DNA of 64,000 bases from Molossus alvarezi (GCA_037176705.1 CM073891.1:49602571-49666570); one strand, 5' to 3'; positions 37,659 through 51,289 are shown, counted from the stretch's first letter. Notes: generated from the sequence alone by a model not told the origin. Numbers and translations are program-made.

Positions 37659-40584
37659 AAAAAATGAGACAAGTTTAAATTGTTCCATTTTCTTTTCCAA
37701 ACATATTCTGCTGTAAATATAGACTATTATTGGGTAATGTTTAGAACTATTCTGGGATTGAAGCTAAATACAGTGTTCTTGGATTGAAGTTAAACATAGT
37801 GTGAGCCAGGTTTGGTTTAAGAGGCCTAAGGACAACTCAGCGATCCCCTAGGATGACATTAAAAATCCAACATGTTTGTTGAAAATCTTTGCTGTCTCAG
37901 GGGTCATTAAATCAAGTACACTGGGTCAGACAGGACAGCAGACTTTAAAGATTCTCTAGAGCAGTGCAGGACACACTGATATTTATTGCCATAAGAACAA
38001 ATATCTAATTCAGAACAGGATTTACCTCTTCTTCAAGGATGGGCAAATAAGTAGCATAAGTCAATGTCTTATTAAGCTTCCTTCTATACTTCTTTATTAA
38101 AAATATTATTGTTTTGCTTTTACAAAGCAACAATAAAAAACAAAATAAAAAACACTAATAACAATGTTAGAATAGGTAATAAATGTTGTTTAGAGTGAAA
38201 TACAATCTCCTTTTATTCCCTGCTGAACACAGCACATGTTCAAAATGAGACTCTCCCATTATTCTGAATGCAGAGATAAAAAGGGTAAAATTTGCCTCTA
38301 AACTTGAGGGGAAAAAAGTGTTAGTGCTATTAAGTTCTAACAAAACCCTCAGAGCAGTTCAATGTGAGCAACAAAAGGGTCATGTAACATTATCTAAGGT
38401 CACTGATTTCTTAATTTTTTCATTTTCCTGACACTTGTTGATTTTGCATATAAATAGTTAATGTATTATCTCTGCCACTCACATGTTTAAAACAATACTG
38501 TTATTACTAAATATTGAGTTAAACAATTAAAAATAATTGTGTATCTTCAAAATTGAAATGTTGATTTCTTTAAAGACACATGATAGGTATTATTTTTCAC
38601 ATTTCTCTTCAAATTAGTAAATTATTATGAAAATAATAACCTATGAACTTCTACCTCACAAAATTTGCTTTAAAAGCTGAGGTTATGTCTTTTGCTATAT
38701 CTTTAAGTGACAATACCTTTTTAATAAGATTTTTAAGATTTAAAATTTTATATTTTCTTGTAAGTGAATTCTTTTTTAAAAAGGCATTTGTTTCTTATTA
38801 GGCTAAATGCCACTACTGATAAAACTTAAAAGAAACTAGTATAATTTTAAGAATTAAAAAAATAATAATTCTAGCTTTTTCCAACTATTACTTGCTTTAT
38901 CATTACTAAACACTCGGGAGAAATTACTTCTACTTAAAAAAATAAAAAAATTAGTTTAAAAGTTCATAGCTGAGTTTGTTTGATGAATTTAATGACTTCC
39001 ACCTCGTTTAGTAAATCAGAATCTAAAAAAAGATACACTCAACCCTCTTGATAGGCTCTGGAGTTTATCAGCCCTGCTTTGCCACTTCATTAGCTGTCAA
39101 GAAGCAGTAAGTGATATTGCTATGAAAGTCTTGATTCAGGTAGTTGAAAATGCTCTTATTGCAAAAGTACCAATTACCAACAGATTTGAAGTCAAAAGGG
39201 GGTGTATCCGGAAAAGCATATCATCTAAATACATACAGTTGGTTATCATCTTTGTAGACATCAAAGAAAGAGAGATTGTTTGAACTATCAGTAGTTGACT
39301 TGCAACATTCACAAAAAGAACACGCATTGATTTAATATGTACTGCAGCAGGGTTATTACTGACCTTAAAACTCTTACCTTATAATCTTGTGAGGGCAACA
39401 AAATAGGGATAAAAATGCATATTTTCTTCAAAAAGAAGAACCATAAAATATAAAAAGTTGCATGTTTTAATCTCTGTGCTTCAATTAATTCTTATACTTG
39501 GTCTCATATTATTGTTGTAGCTAATCTTTTCTTAAATGTATTTTTGTTTTGTTAACTAATCAATTTTAGCACAACTTCCCCTTTAATGTCAATATAGTAT
39601 TCAAGGTTCAAATGTTACTTAAGTGCAATTTAATTTTAATTATATAGCCTTTTATGTCTTCTCTGCTGTCTAACTCTTCTGTGGTTGGTAAACAGAAAAC
39701 TAAACAAGAAAAGCATTGGTGTATAAAATCTTAATCCAAACAAAAATTAGAATGTATTTTTGGTAGCATTTACATGACATTATCTATATATTAAGAACTG
39801 CTCACTCTGTCTCTGCCTGGTGAAAGCAAACATACATGTCAATGAGTGAATGACACAATACTGGTATGATCTGTAAAAGACTCATTTCCTTTGATGGTCA
39901 ATGGAATGAAGGATTCCATGAGAAAATAATTTTGGAAGAATACTAACTATATCACTATATTATACTTCAAATGAAGACATTAAAAACGTTTGAAAGTGTA
40001 GCTGCAAGGAAAATTGCTTAGGGAAACTATTAAATCCAATGTTCCCATCCTTGTAAGGCATGGAGACTTTTAAAAATATATAAGAGCACTCCTACTTTCA
40101 ATGATTATTTAGGGAGATACTATCATATTAATGTCAGACCTTGATTTTTAAATATATAACACAAGTTTAAATACTGGGATGTTAGAATATTTGGGGGAAA
40201 ACATCTGGTGGAAATTATTCTAAAATCATAGATAGCACACTATTCTGAAAAATAAATGCAGATCAATTTCAATTTCTTTCTTTGTGCTCTAGTATTGTCC
40301 ACAATTTATTTATATTTTTGGAAAATAACAGTATTGTAAGAATGATAATCCACTTTTGCAGTAGATTCCTTAGTAAAATATAACTTATTTTTCAAAAATG
40401 TTTTGCCAAATTAAAGAAAAATGATCTGTTTGAGATAAATGGAACACTAAGAAAAGTTATAAAATTAGTGCAACAAATATTTATTGTTTAATTCAGCTGA
40501 AACTAGATGATATAAATTATCTGAAAAAATTTAGACAGTTTTCTATCATTTCCATTATATGTGTAGAACTAAAACTAAGATGGG

Positions 40585-40687
40585 TGTGAGATTTATTGGG
40601 AAGATCACTTAGTAAGTTATATAATGTTTAATTATTTGGGTTGTACACCTGAAACTAATATAGTGTATGTGAACTGTAACTGAAAAA

Positions 40688-40740
<53 letters not shown>
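40585..40740 (+). mobile_element. LINE-1 3' terminus with A-tail and (TA)n
   Basis: acttagtaagttatataatg and gttgtacacctgaaactaat then gtatgtgaactgtaactg are the terminal L1 3' UTR bases, followed by 13-14 A and a (TA)n of ~45 bp that grew out of the tail. Confidence 0.85.
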
Positions 40741-40742
<2 letters not shown>

Positions 40743-40959
40743 ACCTTGAAGAAAAACACACATAAGTCACTAAGTTTTCTATAAATTTCAAGAGAGTGTT
40801 TGGGGGGTGAGGGTTTCAAATATATCTATGTACATGTTTGGACAAGTCTTTGTTGTAAAATGGTATATACTATATAACATTGCATATATTATAATATATA
40901 TCAGGTATCTATGCATATATATCACTACTCTGATATAGAAACTATACAGGTCTCTGGGT

Positions 40960-42180
40960 GGGGAGCGTGTCCATCGTCCGGTGGGGCTGGGAGCCTTCCC
41001 GGAGGTTGCCCAGTGGAAGGGAGCACCTGCTCCTGCGAGTTGAGGACTGCTGAGTCTTCATGGCATCAAAGGGCTGTGGCAACAAGTCTGCTTGCAGGCT
41101 GTCACCTGAGGTCCCTGTCTTGTGATGCTTTGCTGAGGGAGCAGAATCTCTGGTGGGTGGGTGGAACTTGTGAGGGGCATTGACAAGGCTTTTAGGTGAG
41201 AGAAGACAAATTCTTGGCACGTTTGCAGCCATTCCTCTCTCCTGACACCTGGCGCAGACGTGGTTAACTGATCCCTGCATTCAGAATCCTCTCGCTGGCA
41301 GGCAGGCAGGCAGGCAGACCCTCCTGAAGGCGAGGGTGTCCTGCCTGCGCAGGGACAGTGATTCTCACAGGCACTACCCGCTGAGAGCCAGGCCCGGATC
41401 CCATCCGAGGAGGGTAGTGGCCAGGTCTCAAAGCCAGGCAGTGGCTCAGTGAGGACTAGAGCTCCGTCCACTGCCCTGCTCCTCTTGGCCCATCAGAACA
41501 GATCAAAGTCTGGGATCCCAAATCATGGATATGTGGTTGCGGGCCGGCTTCTTGGGTATGCTCTTTAACTAGGTCAGCGCCCCTGGGCTGTGAGGAGTTG
41601 GTGTACAAAACCTCCTGCCAGGCCTGCTTCCGGAGGGGTTTCCAAATCCATGGCAGCTTTTTGAGCACCCTGTCTGTGCTGGAGCTGTTATCTCTAACCC
41701 TGGGTCTCAGAACAACCTACCTGTTTCCCTGCGTCTCCCTGTGGTGGCTTTGCTCCTAATGGTCGTGGATCTCCACCAGACCAGAGCCACGGGAGGGAAG
41801 ACCGCAGCACCCCTCACGGGGGTCCGGGCGGGAGCGTCACTTACCCACCAGGAAACTTCCTGGGCCTCTCTACCTGGGTGGCCTTGGCTGTAAGAAACAC
41901 AACCTTTGAGGATCTTAAATTGGGGGTGGAGGAAGTTTGATTTGTTTAAATCCTTGTTAAAATGATAAAATAATATCCCTGTAAAAATATTAAAACCACA
42001 AAAGAGATAGGTGCACATGTAAGATGGAGGGGCAGGGTGAGGATGGTGGGGTGACGGAGGGTGTCAGGGATAAGGCCCAAGGCCACTGCCATCGGGAACT
42101 CAGTGCCCTGAGGAAGCCCTGTCTGGCAGGACCCTGGAGCGTTACAGAGGCCAAAGGATGGGGTTGGGAAGCTACCTACA
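40960..42180 (-). other. GC-rich island, perhaps an antisense L1 5' region
   Basis: About 1.2 kb with clearly higher GC and CpG content than the AT-rich intron around it, including a (GGCA)n run near 41300. Read on the minus strand it has the look of a mammalian L1 5' UTR (repeated ctgcc/cagg-rich text, aaacccctccggaagcagg). Minus-strand open frames of 137 and 112 codons show no recognisable domain. Alternatives are an unidentified LTR or a unique CpG-rich regulatory segment. A short AT-rich gap (~41930-42010) divides it. Confidence 0.4.
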
Positions 42181-42194
42181 CATAACAGTAGGAA

Positions 42195-42530
42195 ATGTTT
42201 ATTCACCTAATAAAAAGGCTTCAAAATACGTGAATTAAAAACTATAGAATTATACAGGAAAATGGACAAATCCACTTTTATATTCAAATATGTCAGCAAT
42301 CCTTCAAATAATTGGTAGAACCAACATATATAAGAATGCAGAAAACTTAGACACCATTATCAACCATCTTGACATTGGTAGAACCCTCCACCAAACAAGA
42401 ATGCAACATACATTTTACTTCAAGTAAATGTGAAACACAAGATAGCCTATACTCTGGGTCATAAAGCAAGTCTTAATAAATGTAAATAATTCAAGTCATA
42501 AAGTATGTACTCTGACTGCAAGGAGATTTT
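42195..42530 (+). repeat. Old L1 ORF2 fragment
   Basis: Ordered similarity to the L1 endonuclease-RT linker region: acaccattatcaaccatctt, ggtagaaccctccaccaaac, atacattttacttcaagtaa, tctgggtcataaagcaagtc, taaagtatgtactctgactg. Frame broken; decayed. Confidence 0.7.
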
Positions 42531-44944
42531 ATTATTATTATTATTATTGATTTATTTCAAGGAAAATTGTGTTTTCATGCTGAAGCAGCATATCTGAAAT
42601 GCTTGCGTCCAAATGTCCACCCCTCTCCGAGAGTTGTGGAATCCTTAAAATGACAGTAGCTAGTTCAATTCCATTTGGGTGCAAGACATTACATTTTACA
42701 AAAGCAGCTGTTTTTCATGGAATATGTCCAGGTTTTCTCCTCGGGATATAAACCAGTGACCTCATACTTCCAACTCAAGACCTATCTATCAACACTCTTT
42801 CCCAGGCAAGATTTTCATTACGCAGGATCCTTCCTACAGTCGGATCTGCAGATCCAGGACAACATACAACAGTGTCTCTTTTAATTAGACTCAAATATGT
42901 TTAACTCCCACAAGACTTGTATAGCTTTAAAAAATTTAATCCAAAGTTTGTGGGGGAATTTGGATGTATTTTAGCTTTCATCGAATCCGTACCTTCTTGG
43001 TCTACTGCTTTTACATTTTAAGAAGTTGAGGTACTTTGGGCAGGTGTGCCTTGTTCTTTCTAAACAGTTTGACAAAACTCTTGACCTCACATAGGCCATC
43101 TTTTCCACTTTGGGAATCTTCCCAGGGTAGAAGATTAGAAATGGTGTGAACTTCTATCAAACATTGCTTTAAGCGGTTACCAAATTCAGTCTTTGTGACT
43201 TCAACACTTGTTTTTTCTTCATAATCATTAGTTTCTTATAATTATATAGGGGGGATGAGAAAGGTCAAAGTCATAGTGTTTTAAATATACTTCTACTCTA
43301 ACTTACAATAAAACAGTTTTTGAAGCATGTATTCTGTTTGCTGATGAGATCTGCTAAGATTTTCTAAGAGTTATATACTAATACTTTTTTCTTATATTTA
43401 AGCAACATAGCATCATAAATGTTATCAAATATATAATGTTTCACTGTAGGTTTAAGGAAGATCAGAAACCTTCATTTTTGTTCTGAATAGCATATTCATT
43501 CTACCTCTGATTTATGATGGAACTACTGGCAAGATACTGTCTTTCTTCATCTCTGTTAGACCTCATATAAAATACCTACCCCAAATTTCGCAGGCAAACT
43601 TGAAAAGCAAAAAAAATGATGTAATGTCTGAGTTTCTTTAAAGACTTTTCCTTCTGGTGTTATAATGACTCCAATTTTTAAAGTTTCTATGCAATTCTTT
43701 CCAATGAAATTTTATAAATTATAACAAGAACTGTTATTGTTTTTCTTTTTCTTTTTTCCTGTTTCTTTTTTTATATCCTCTGGAATCAAATGTTACTAGA
43801 ATTTACATAATGCATCAGGAAAAACTAGAAATGATGGAGTTAATACTTTCTGACTGCCCGAAGTAACAGAAGTATGCCCTTTGTGCTCATGCTATGAAAA
43901 GTACATAGTTGGATTCCATTCAAGTTTGAGGTCTCCACCTGTGAGCCTTATAGCAAAAAAGTAGCCTTTCCAAACTTTCCCTCTAACAAGTAATCATGAA
44001 CCCCTGAGAGACTGACACTGAATAAAATGCTATTGTTAGAGCTACAGTAGGATTCTTGGGTCATTTTATGACTTAAAGTCTTCAAAATAATCTATTAGAA
44101 AAAGTGTTTTAGATCAATGTTACATAACTGAGACACAGAAAATATAGTTTCATAACTTTGCTTAGTATTTATTGCCTAGATTGTCTGTAGAGAAATTATT
44201 TGTAAAATACACATTCCAATTCTACGTATGTGGCATGTTTCTGTGGGAAAGTTTGTATGTATCTAAGTCTGTATACAGTGAAGATACACATGTCAAAAAG
44301 ACATAAAATGTATGTGGGAATATTATGTTTTCACCAGCTGTGTGTTCTAGCCATAGGACTTTTTCCATATATATTTATTTGAATGGAAGTCATAGTCCTC
44401 CATTCTGACTCATAAAATGTTAATCCTTTCAAGAACGTCTCAATTTCTTTTGTTTAAGAAAGTCCGTATAACATTAGCAAGCCCCAATCCTTACTTGTAA
44501 CTAACCTTTTCACCTTAAGGTAGATAAACAGACTTGAAATATCTATCATGCATGCCAGCACTGATTTTTAAAAAAATGTATGAAATAATAATTTTTTTCT
44601 TTAAATTCCCCCACAAAATTAGCAAACAGCATTGAAATTTTCAAGGTTGGTATTTTTGAGCAACGAATTGAATGCTCTATGCAATTTCAGCATTTCCTGG
44701 AATATATGCATGGGCAAAATGTTCTCTTTTAAATGGCATTAGAAGGAATTGTAATTATTACATTTTATGAAAATTAAAAGCTTTTACTTTTCCTTCACAC
44801 TGGTACCTATACTTCTACAAAATCCACATACCAATATTTTATAAAATGCATGTCCACCTGTAAAAATTCAGGTATCACTGTTAGCTCTTGTTTTCCATAC
44901 TGTAAAAGATCTACATCCTTTGAAATGTTGCATATCATTATTAT

Positions 44945-45145
44945 TTTTTTACCTTTATTTTTTATTGTTGACACTATTACAGGTATATCAATTATCCCCC
45001 CCCCCTTTCCATACCTCCACCCAGCCCCCACTACCCCTTCCCTCTGGCCATCACCACACTGTGGTATGTGTCCATGGGCTAGGCATACATGTTCTTTGGC
45101 TAATCCCTTCACCTTCTTTCATCCAGTCCCCTCCCCACTGTGTAC
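44945..45145 (-). repeat. L1 3' UTR, antisense
   Basis: tttattgttgacactattac, C-rich segment ccacccagcccccactaccc, ggccatcaccacactgtggt and tgttctttggctaatccctt match the reverse of the G-rich L1 3' UTR. A C10 run lies inside. The 140-codon plus-strand frame is a by-product. Confidence 0.7.
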
Positions 45146-45699
45146 TTCATTATTGAATGGTGAATTATATCTGCAGGAATCTCAAAAGACTTTTGCCCAG
45201 AGTCTGTTGATTGCAAATTTGAGAATTCACATACCAAGTTTTGTTGATGATCACACACTAACTAATATCTAATAAGGTTAAGGGCACATGAAAGAGCATA
45301 TCTGCTAGAAAAAAAATAAAAGGTGGATTTTGTGTTCACACCTTCCTTAGTGGAGTGTGTATGTGTATAAACAGCACAACAGTCTTTTCTGAAAATTTAG
45401 AGCATATGACTAGTTCAAGCAATTTTAATATTCTAATATATCTTTGAGATTTGAACTACCAGGAAATTAATAGTGAAGTGCACAGTTGTTGCAATCACCC
45501 AAATTCAAAAAGTCACAGCTAATTCTACCCTGATAATACATCTCAAACCCACACATATCTTTCAATTGCCACTACTACCAACTTTGTTCAAGACACTCTT
45601 CTCTATTACATGGACTAAAGCAATAGAATTCTAAATAAATTTGACCTGGCCATTCAATGCATTGGACACAGAATAACTGAAGTGAGCTTTTAAAATATG

Positions 45700-46090
45700 G
45701 ATCATATCATGCAATTCCTCTGCAGTTCCTGCCATGATAGGGCCAGTGTCTTATTGAGTCCTTCCTCTCTCACCACATTTAGAGCTACAGTGCTTTTCTC
45801 TTTTAGATGTTCAGCAGGTACTATAACTTTGGTCTAGAATCTTCCAATTCCTTCTCCTTCCTCTCCACTTGGCTAACTTGAAGCTTATGTTTTGACTTCA
45901 ATGTTACTATTGCAGTGATGTCTTTCCTGATGTGAGAATCTATAATAGGTTCCATTGGTAAATTTTTCATGATATCTTGCTTGCTTCATACCATTTATCA
46001 CAGGGTGGAACTATATATATTTACTTTGCCATAATTTTATTTACTGTTCCTTTCTGCAGCTAAGCAATAAATTTCTTTTGGGTAGTGCTA

Positions 46091-46129
<39 letters not shown>

Positions 46130-46180
46130 TCTCCATATAACATATGCCTAGCACAGTGTAGGTAATCAAAAAAAATTGAT
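45700..46180 (+). repeat. L2 LINE 3' end with (GT)n expansion
   Basis: gatgtctttcctgatgtgag, ataccatttatcacagggtg, ctgcagctaagcaataaatt, and after the GT run atgcctagcacagtgtaggt follow L2 order. A (GT)n of ~19 units at 46090-46128 interrupts it. Confidence 0.65.
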
Positions 46181-46394
46181 TAGATAAAATATAAATTAAA
46201 AAAATAAAAAATACACATTTGTATCTCCCCCTCTACTTTTGTGATCAGAATACTTACAATCTTTGAGGTTATATTATGTCTAATGCCTTGTTGTGGTGCT
46301 GGTATCATGGGTGCTTGCCTATGTCCAACTCATCAAATCGCACACATTAAATATGTGCAGGTTTTGTATATGAATTATACTTAAATAAAGCTGT

Positions 46395-46805
46395 AGCTGT
46401 GTTAAAAAAGAAAAAAAACCTAAATGAGCTACCACTTCATATACAGTAAAATGGCTATTATGTAAAAACAACAACCAGAAACAAAGTGTTAATGAAGATG
46501 CAGAGACATTGGAACCCTTGTGCATTACTGGCAGGGATGTAAATGGTGCCGGTGCTGTGCAAGACAGTTTAGTGGTTCCTCAAAAACATAATCACAGGAT
46601 GACCACTCCTAGATGTATATCATAAGAACTGAAAACAGGGACTCAAACAGATGCTTATACACCATATTCATAGCAGCATTATCCCACTAGCCAGAAGTTG
46701 GAAATAACTCAAGTGCTAATCAGCTAAAAAAATATTATATATACACACTTAGAAATGTTTAGAATGGTAAACTTTACGTAATGTATATTTTACTGCAATA
46801 ACAAC
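46395..46805 (+). repeat. Old L1 (L1M) 3' fragment
   Basis: tgagctaccacttcatatac, aaaatggctattatgtaaaa, cattggaacccttgtgcatt, ccactcctagatgtatatca, catattcatagcagcattat and ttttactgcaataacaac are the ORF2 end and 3' UTR of an old L1M copy. No open frame. Confidence 0.8.
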
Positions 46806-47021
46806 AAAGCAAAAGCTACCACATATTACTATGCAGTTTCATTGCTAACTGTTCTTCCATTTATCATCACATATTGTTGTGATGACCTGACTTTTACTTA
46901 TTTTTCTAGACTTTTTAACATTATGTTTTTGCTAGAATATAATATTTTTACCAGATTACCATAAAGGAGAACATTGTACATATTAGTGTTTGTAGATGAC
47001 ACATCAATACAAAGTTGTATA

Positions 47022-47602
47022 CAGATGGTCCCTGACTTAACATGATTCAACTTTAAGATGGGTGAAAGTGATACGCGTTGATCTTTCCCCTGGGCTAACA
47101 ATGCATGGTACTGTGCTCTGTTGGATGCTGAGCAGTGTAGGGAGCTGCGGCTGTGAGTCACACACATAATCATGAGGGTAAACAACAGATATTCTACAGC
47201 ATACTGTGGTACCAGTGGTTTTTTAAAAAAATTTTTCTTTATTGATTTTAGAGAGAGAGGAAGGGAGAGAGAGAGAGAGATAGAAACATCAATGAGAGAG
47301 AACATTGATTGCCTGCCTCCTGCATGCCCCCCACTGGGGATTTGGCCCCAACCTGGGCATGTGCCCTGACCAGGAATCAAACCAGTGACCTCTTGGTGCT
47401 TGGGTCGATGCTCACCACTGAGGCACACCAGCTGGGCTCCAGTGTTTTTTATATATTGTGTTCTGAGCACATTTGAGTTAAATTAGGCTTAGCTATGATG
47501 TTTGGTAAGTAAGGTGTATTAAATGCATTTTCGACTTACGATATTTTCAATTTACAATGAATTTATCAGGAGGCTGTCCCCCTGTAAGTCAAAGAACTTC
47601 TG
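47022..47602 (+). mobile_element. Tigger-type DNA transposon, split by a Ves SINE
   Basis: Left part begins cagatggtccctgacttaac and includes gggtaaacaacagatattct; right part has tattaaatgcattttcgact, tacgatattttcaatttaca and ends gtaagtcaaagaacttctgt. The ends are inverted repeats around tgacttaa / ttacag-gtca. The Ves copy at 47224-47438 separates the halves. Non-autonomous; no transposase. Confidence 0.75.
47224..47438 (-). mobile_element. Ves SINE nested in Tigger element
   Basis: Body with acattgattgcctgcctcct and head end aggcacaccagctgggct. Flanks ccagtggttttt (47212) and ccagtgttttt (47439) are the duplication. It must be younger than the Tigger copy it interrupts. Confidence 0.94.
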
Positions 47603-48884
47603 TTCTAGGTCACAGTGCGGTCCTAAAGTTAATTTTACGTACTCATTTTTAAAGCTGGTCTGTATAAGAGTTTGCGATTTTAAAAACAAGCCTCCTTTGA
47701 TTTGCTGTATCTGGTAAACAATGCCTTTTGCATATCATTAATTCAAAAAATTCTACTTTTTTTCAGTTTTTTTGTCTCCAAAGAAAGGAACTGTATCGTT
47801 AGCCTGCTTTTCTGCCTCCCCCTCTTTATAGAAACCCCTTAGAATAATTTGCCACTGTGCATGCCGAACTTCAAGTCATTTATCAAGGTCTTAAAGGAAC
47901 AATATTCATAAAGTTCTAATTTGTATTTTAGTGTTTGATACAGTTATAGAGATTCTGAAAGATTGTTTCTACACCCACAGAAGTAGCCAATTTATCTGAA
48001 ACTTTTACACAATACAAAAGCAGCAAATTAAAAAAGAAAAGAAAAAGAAAAAGAAACACCTTTAGTAGCGCCTTTTTTACTTAACAGTAATATAAAATAA
48101 ATAGGGTGATTTTTTTTGGAAGAATATTGCACATAGATTCTGTTAAATAGTAAAACATTTTGATTGCAAACTCATACATGAAGCTCTAATGGTCAACTCT
48201 TGCTGTATTTCCAAGGGAGTTGACACTGCAATGGGGGGGGGGGTGGTGGTGAAATTAGCACACCCCATGTTCACACCAATTAGAGAAAAGCAGTCCAATA
48301 TTAAGGTAATCTGCAGCTTGGAAAGTGCACTACTAGGTGATACTATATCTCAATCATGGAATAAGTTTTCATAAAATACGGTTAGGCTGTTCTAGCTCTT
48401 GATGCAATCTAAGCATTACTGCTTCTACTTTTAGGACTGGAAAGACCCAATTTTACCATTAGCTTGAGACAATGCCTATGTGCAAGTGGGTGTGGACAAC
48501 TGTCTTCTAATGAGTTTACTATTTTCAGTTTCCTAATTTGGAAATTTCGTTGTCCAAAATATTAGGTACAAGAGTTGCACAATGCAAAGCATCAATTTCA
48601 CTCTAGATGGAATAAAAACAGACATAAAATTTGTAAGTTGATTCCAAAACTGTGATTCATAATCTAAATTTATTTCTGAAATAATGCATGGCATTTTAAC
48701 CTTAGGAGATATCTAGGAGCTCTTAATAAAATCTCTTAATAAACGTAGAGTACAAAATATTCTTAAGGAGTTTAGTGATTCCACATTTATTCTTAGTAAC
48801 AAAATTGTACCAAATATTGCTATTGAAGTGTTTTTAACTATAAAGCATTGTATGGGGTAAAAGAAATAATGTGTTTAGTTCTAC

Positions 48885-49050
48885 CCTATGTCAGATGCTC
48901 TTTCAGACCCTTTGTAGACATTACCCTTATAATAACTTTATGAAGTAGGTGGTTTGCCATTTTACAAACAGGAGGACTGCGGTTCAAAGTGGTAAAGAAT
49001 CATGGCTAAGACCTCAGAGTGAGCAAGTGTCAGAACTATCTGAATTTAAG
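48885..49050 (-). repeat. MIR SINE
   Basis: ccctatgtcagatgctcttt, cttataataactttatgaag, ttttacaaacaggaggactg and gagtgagcaagtgtcagaac fit antisense MIR. Confidence 0.7.
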
Positions 49051-49084
49051 GTCTTAACAGACCCTTATCACAGCCTCTTTTTCT

Positions 49085-49345
49085 GCTTTCTCCACTAGCA
49101 GTAGGACACACCCTCAACCCCATCCCCAGCTTTGCTGTCCATGTCCATCGGTTATGCATACATGCATATAAGTTCTGTGGTTTATCTTTTCTCTCACCCC
49201 CCTCTTCTGAGGGTTGTCAGTCGGTATCCTACTTCCACGTGTCTGGGTCTACCCTGCTCCTCAGACTGTCATGTTCATTATATTCCACAAATAAGTGAGA
49301 TCACAATCTTTACACGACAAACACTACCTAGAGCACACATCATCC
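49085..49345 (-). repeat. L1 3' UTR, antisense
   Basis: gtccatgtccatcggttatg, gagggttgtcagtcggtatc and ttatattccacaaataagtg followed by agatcac are the reverse of the L1 3' UTR and its 'gatctcacttat' motif. Diverged. Confidence 0.7.
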
Positions 49346-50894
49346 CAAGTATACTCATAGGACACCAGGAGTACCAGCTTCTCTACATTAGGAACACCAG
49401 GGTAAAAAGGTTTTTACTCTAGTAGTAACTAGAAAACTGCTTGGCAAGCCATGAAATAGGTGACTTGAAGTGATGTGTGAAATGATTTAATTGTACAGTG
49501 TATACATTTTCCTGCTTGGAGCAATGTAGAAATACCTTGAATTATGGTGAGAACTACTAGATTCCCATGGAACTGGTACAGAGCAGATGCTGGGCAGGCC
49601 AGCTCACCTGTAAAATATTTCTGCATCCTGACTTTACTTAAGATAGAAAACAAATAAATATTTGAAATACTGCAAGGCACTTGTCAGGAGAGATATTAAT
49701 ATATTTTATTTCTTAAATCCTAGAAGAATTAATATTTAAATGCATTTAATGCTACTAATACTTTATTTTTAGCATGTTTATATGTTCATCATTAACAACA
49801 ACAACAATATAGCTAAAAACTGCTTGGCTCAGTATTAACTGTATTCCTGACCCTAATCTGCATCTTGACAGTTTAACCTGCTTAAGTATATGGTGTTTAA
49901 CATTGGGTCTTATTGGATTTACTTGAAATACAGTGTTACTGAAAGAGCAAGGATAGTCAGCTTCACATAATGCCAACATAATACTATAAATATAATATTT
50001 TACTAATATATGTTTATACTAATGTGCAGAAGCTTCCATATGCATGGAGTTTGTTCCAAAATGTCATCAAGTCCATTTTTCTCTAACACGAAAGAGTCCG
50101 CATAGAAGCAATTTGATGCTGTGATTTTCTGTGAATGACCAGTAGAGTTGCTGCCATGTGTACACTCCCGCAGAATTTTACAAATGTAGATTTCGGGAGG
50201 GGGCCAGGGCATGAGGGGAGTGAATGAACCAGGGTGCCCCCTGGAGCCAGAGTGATATCCAGACTTGGGTACTTTCAGGAATTGGATTCGAGGACTACTC
50301 ATCTGATTTAGGACATGGGAAGAGGGAAAGAAGACAGAGAAACTTCTTAGCAATTCTCAGAGATAAAACCTGGGGGATGATTCTAAGTACAGCAATTAGT
50401 ATTTTGGCCCATTCTTTTCAGGATTGGCATTGCTTTTTTAGAAAAATAGAGTTTTACGGAAAAATCGAGAGACATGTTTCATTTAAAAACACCTTTCAAA
50501 ATATAGGTTTAAAGTCCCCTGTAACAGAATGTCAGACTCAAATGATATTATTAATTTTAGTTTACCTACCAACAACATAATTTGGGCGCCTCAAGGGCCC
50601 AGAGGCAATGCCTTGCTGAAGGGTTTCAGGACAGGTCTCTGGTGGCTTGGCGAAGCTGCAGTTAGGTCGAGGCAGTGCCACAAGGTCCATGGAGAATGGA
50701 GGAACATAGCTAAGTGATAGCATGACCTGGTCTCTAAGCTCATGCTAATTGATTACATTTCTTATTGATAACAAATCTGGGAACTCTCATAAATAATTAG
50801 GAAGTGGCTGCTACAGGAGGCTGGGATCTTGCATTAGGAGTTGTACAGCAAGTCAAGGAAATATAAGGAATAAATACTATTGCTGGTAAATCCC

Positions 50895-51060
50895 TATAAA
50901 CTCAGTTTATGAGCATCTGCACGATAGGGACCGTTTAACTTTATTTTATAGGTAAGCAAAGAGAGGGTATTAATGGTAAAGTTGTGATAAAAATCCACGC
51001 AAGTTGTTGAAACTGTGATTTAATCCAAAATTGTTGAGTGCAAAATCCAAGCTTTTTCCA
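50895..51060 (-). repeat. MIR-like fragment
   Basis: ctgcacgatagggaccgttt, tttataggtaagcaaagaga and tccaagctttttccatta loosely follow antisense MIR. Weak. Confidence 0.4.
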
Positions 51061-51127
51061 TTATTTATATATTTTGTGCAGCATTTTCTTAGTTCTATAA
51101 ATTATATTTACAGGTATCAACTTAAAA

Positions 51128-51207
51128 TTTCTATATATATATATATGTGTGTGTGTGTCTGTGCATATATACACACACACATATGTATGTATATGTATGC
51201 CTGTCAG
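51128..51207. repeat. TA/TG/CA microsatellite
   Basis: Alternating atatatat, gtgtgtgtgt, acacacacac and atgtatgt blocks over ~80 bp. Confidence 0.9.
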
Positions 51208-51289
51208 AGGACACTTAAAGAAGCAGTTCAGTGAGTGTATGGTAAGAGCAAATATCTACCAAAAAGTCCAAAAAATTATGTCTTTATTT

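Noticed and set aside
41058..41471. 137-codon minus-strand open frame in the GC-rich island
   Set aside because: GC-rich DNA has few stops; no domain, no plausible start context, and the frame does not continue across the island. The island itself is kept as a finding.
44850..45272. 140-codon plus-strand open frame
   Set aside because: Lies over antisense L1 3' UTR with a C10 run; proline-rich text is a composition effect.
46898..47470. 190-codon minus-strand open frame
   Set aside because: It runs through the Ves SINE and the Tigger element; the peptide is a SINE shadow.
50003..50580. Opposed open frames of 116 and 118 codons
   Set aside because: No family resemblance and no splice-site support; overlapping frames on both strands suggest chance.
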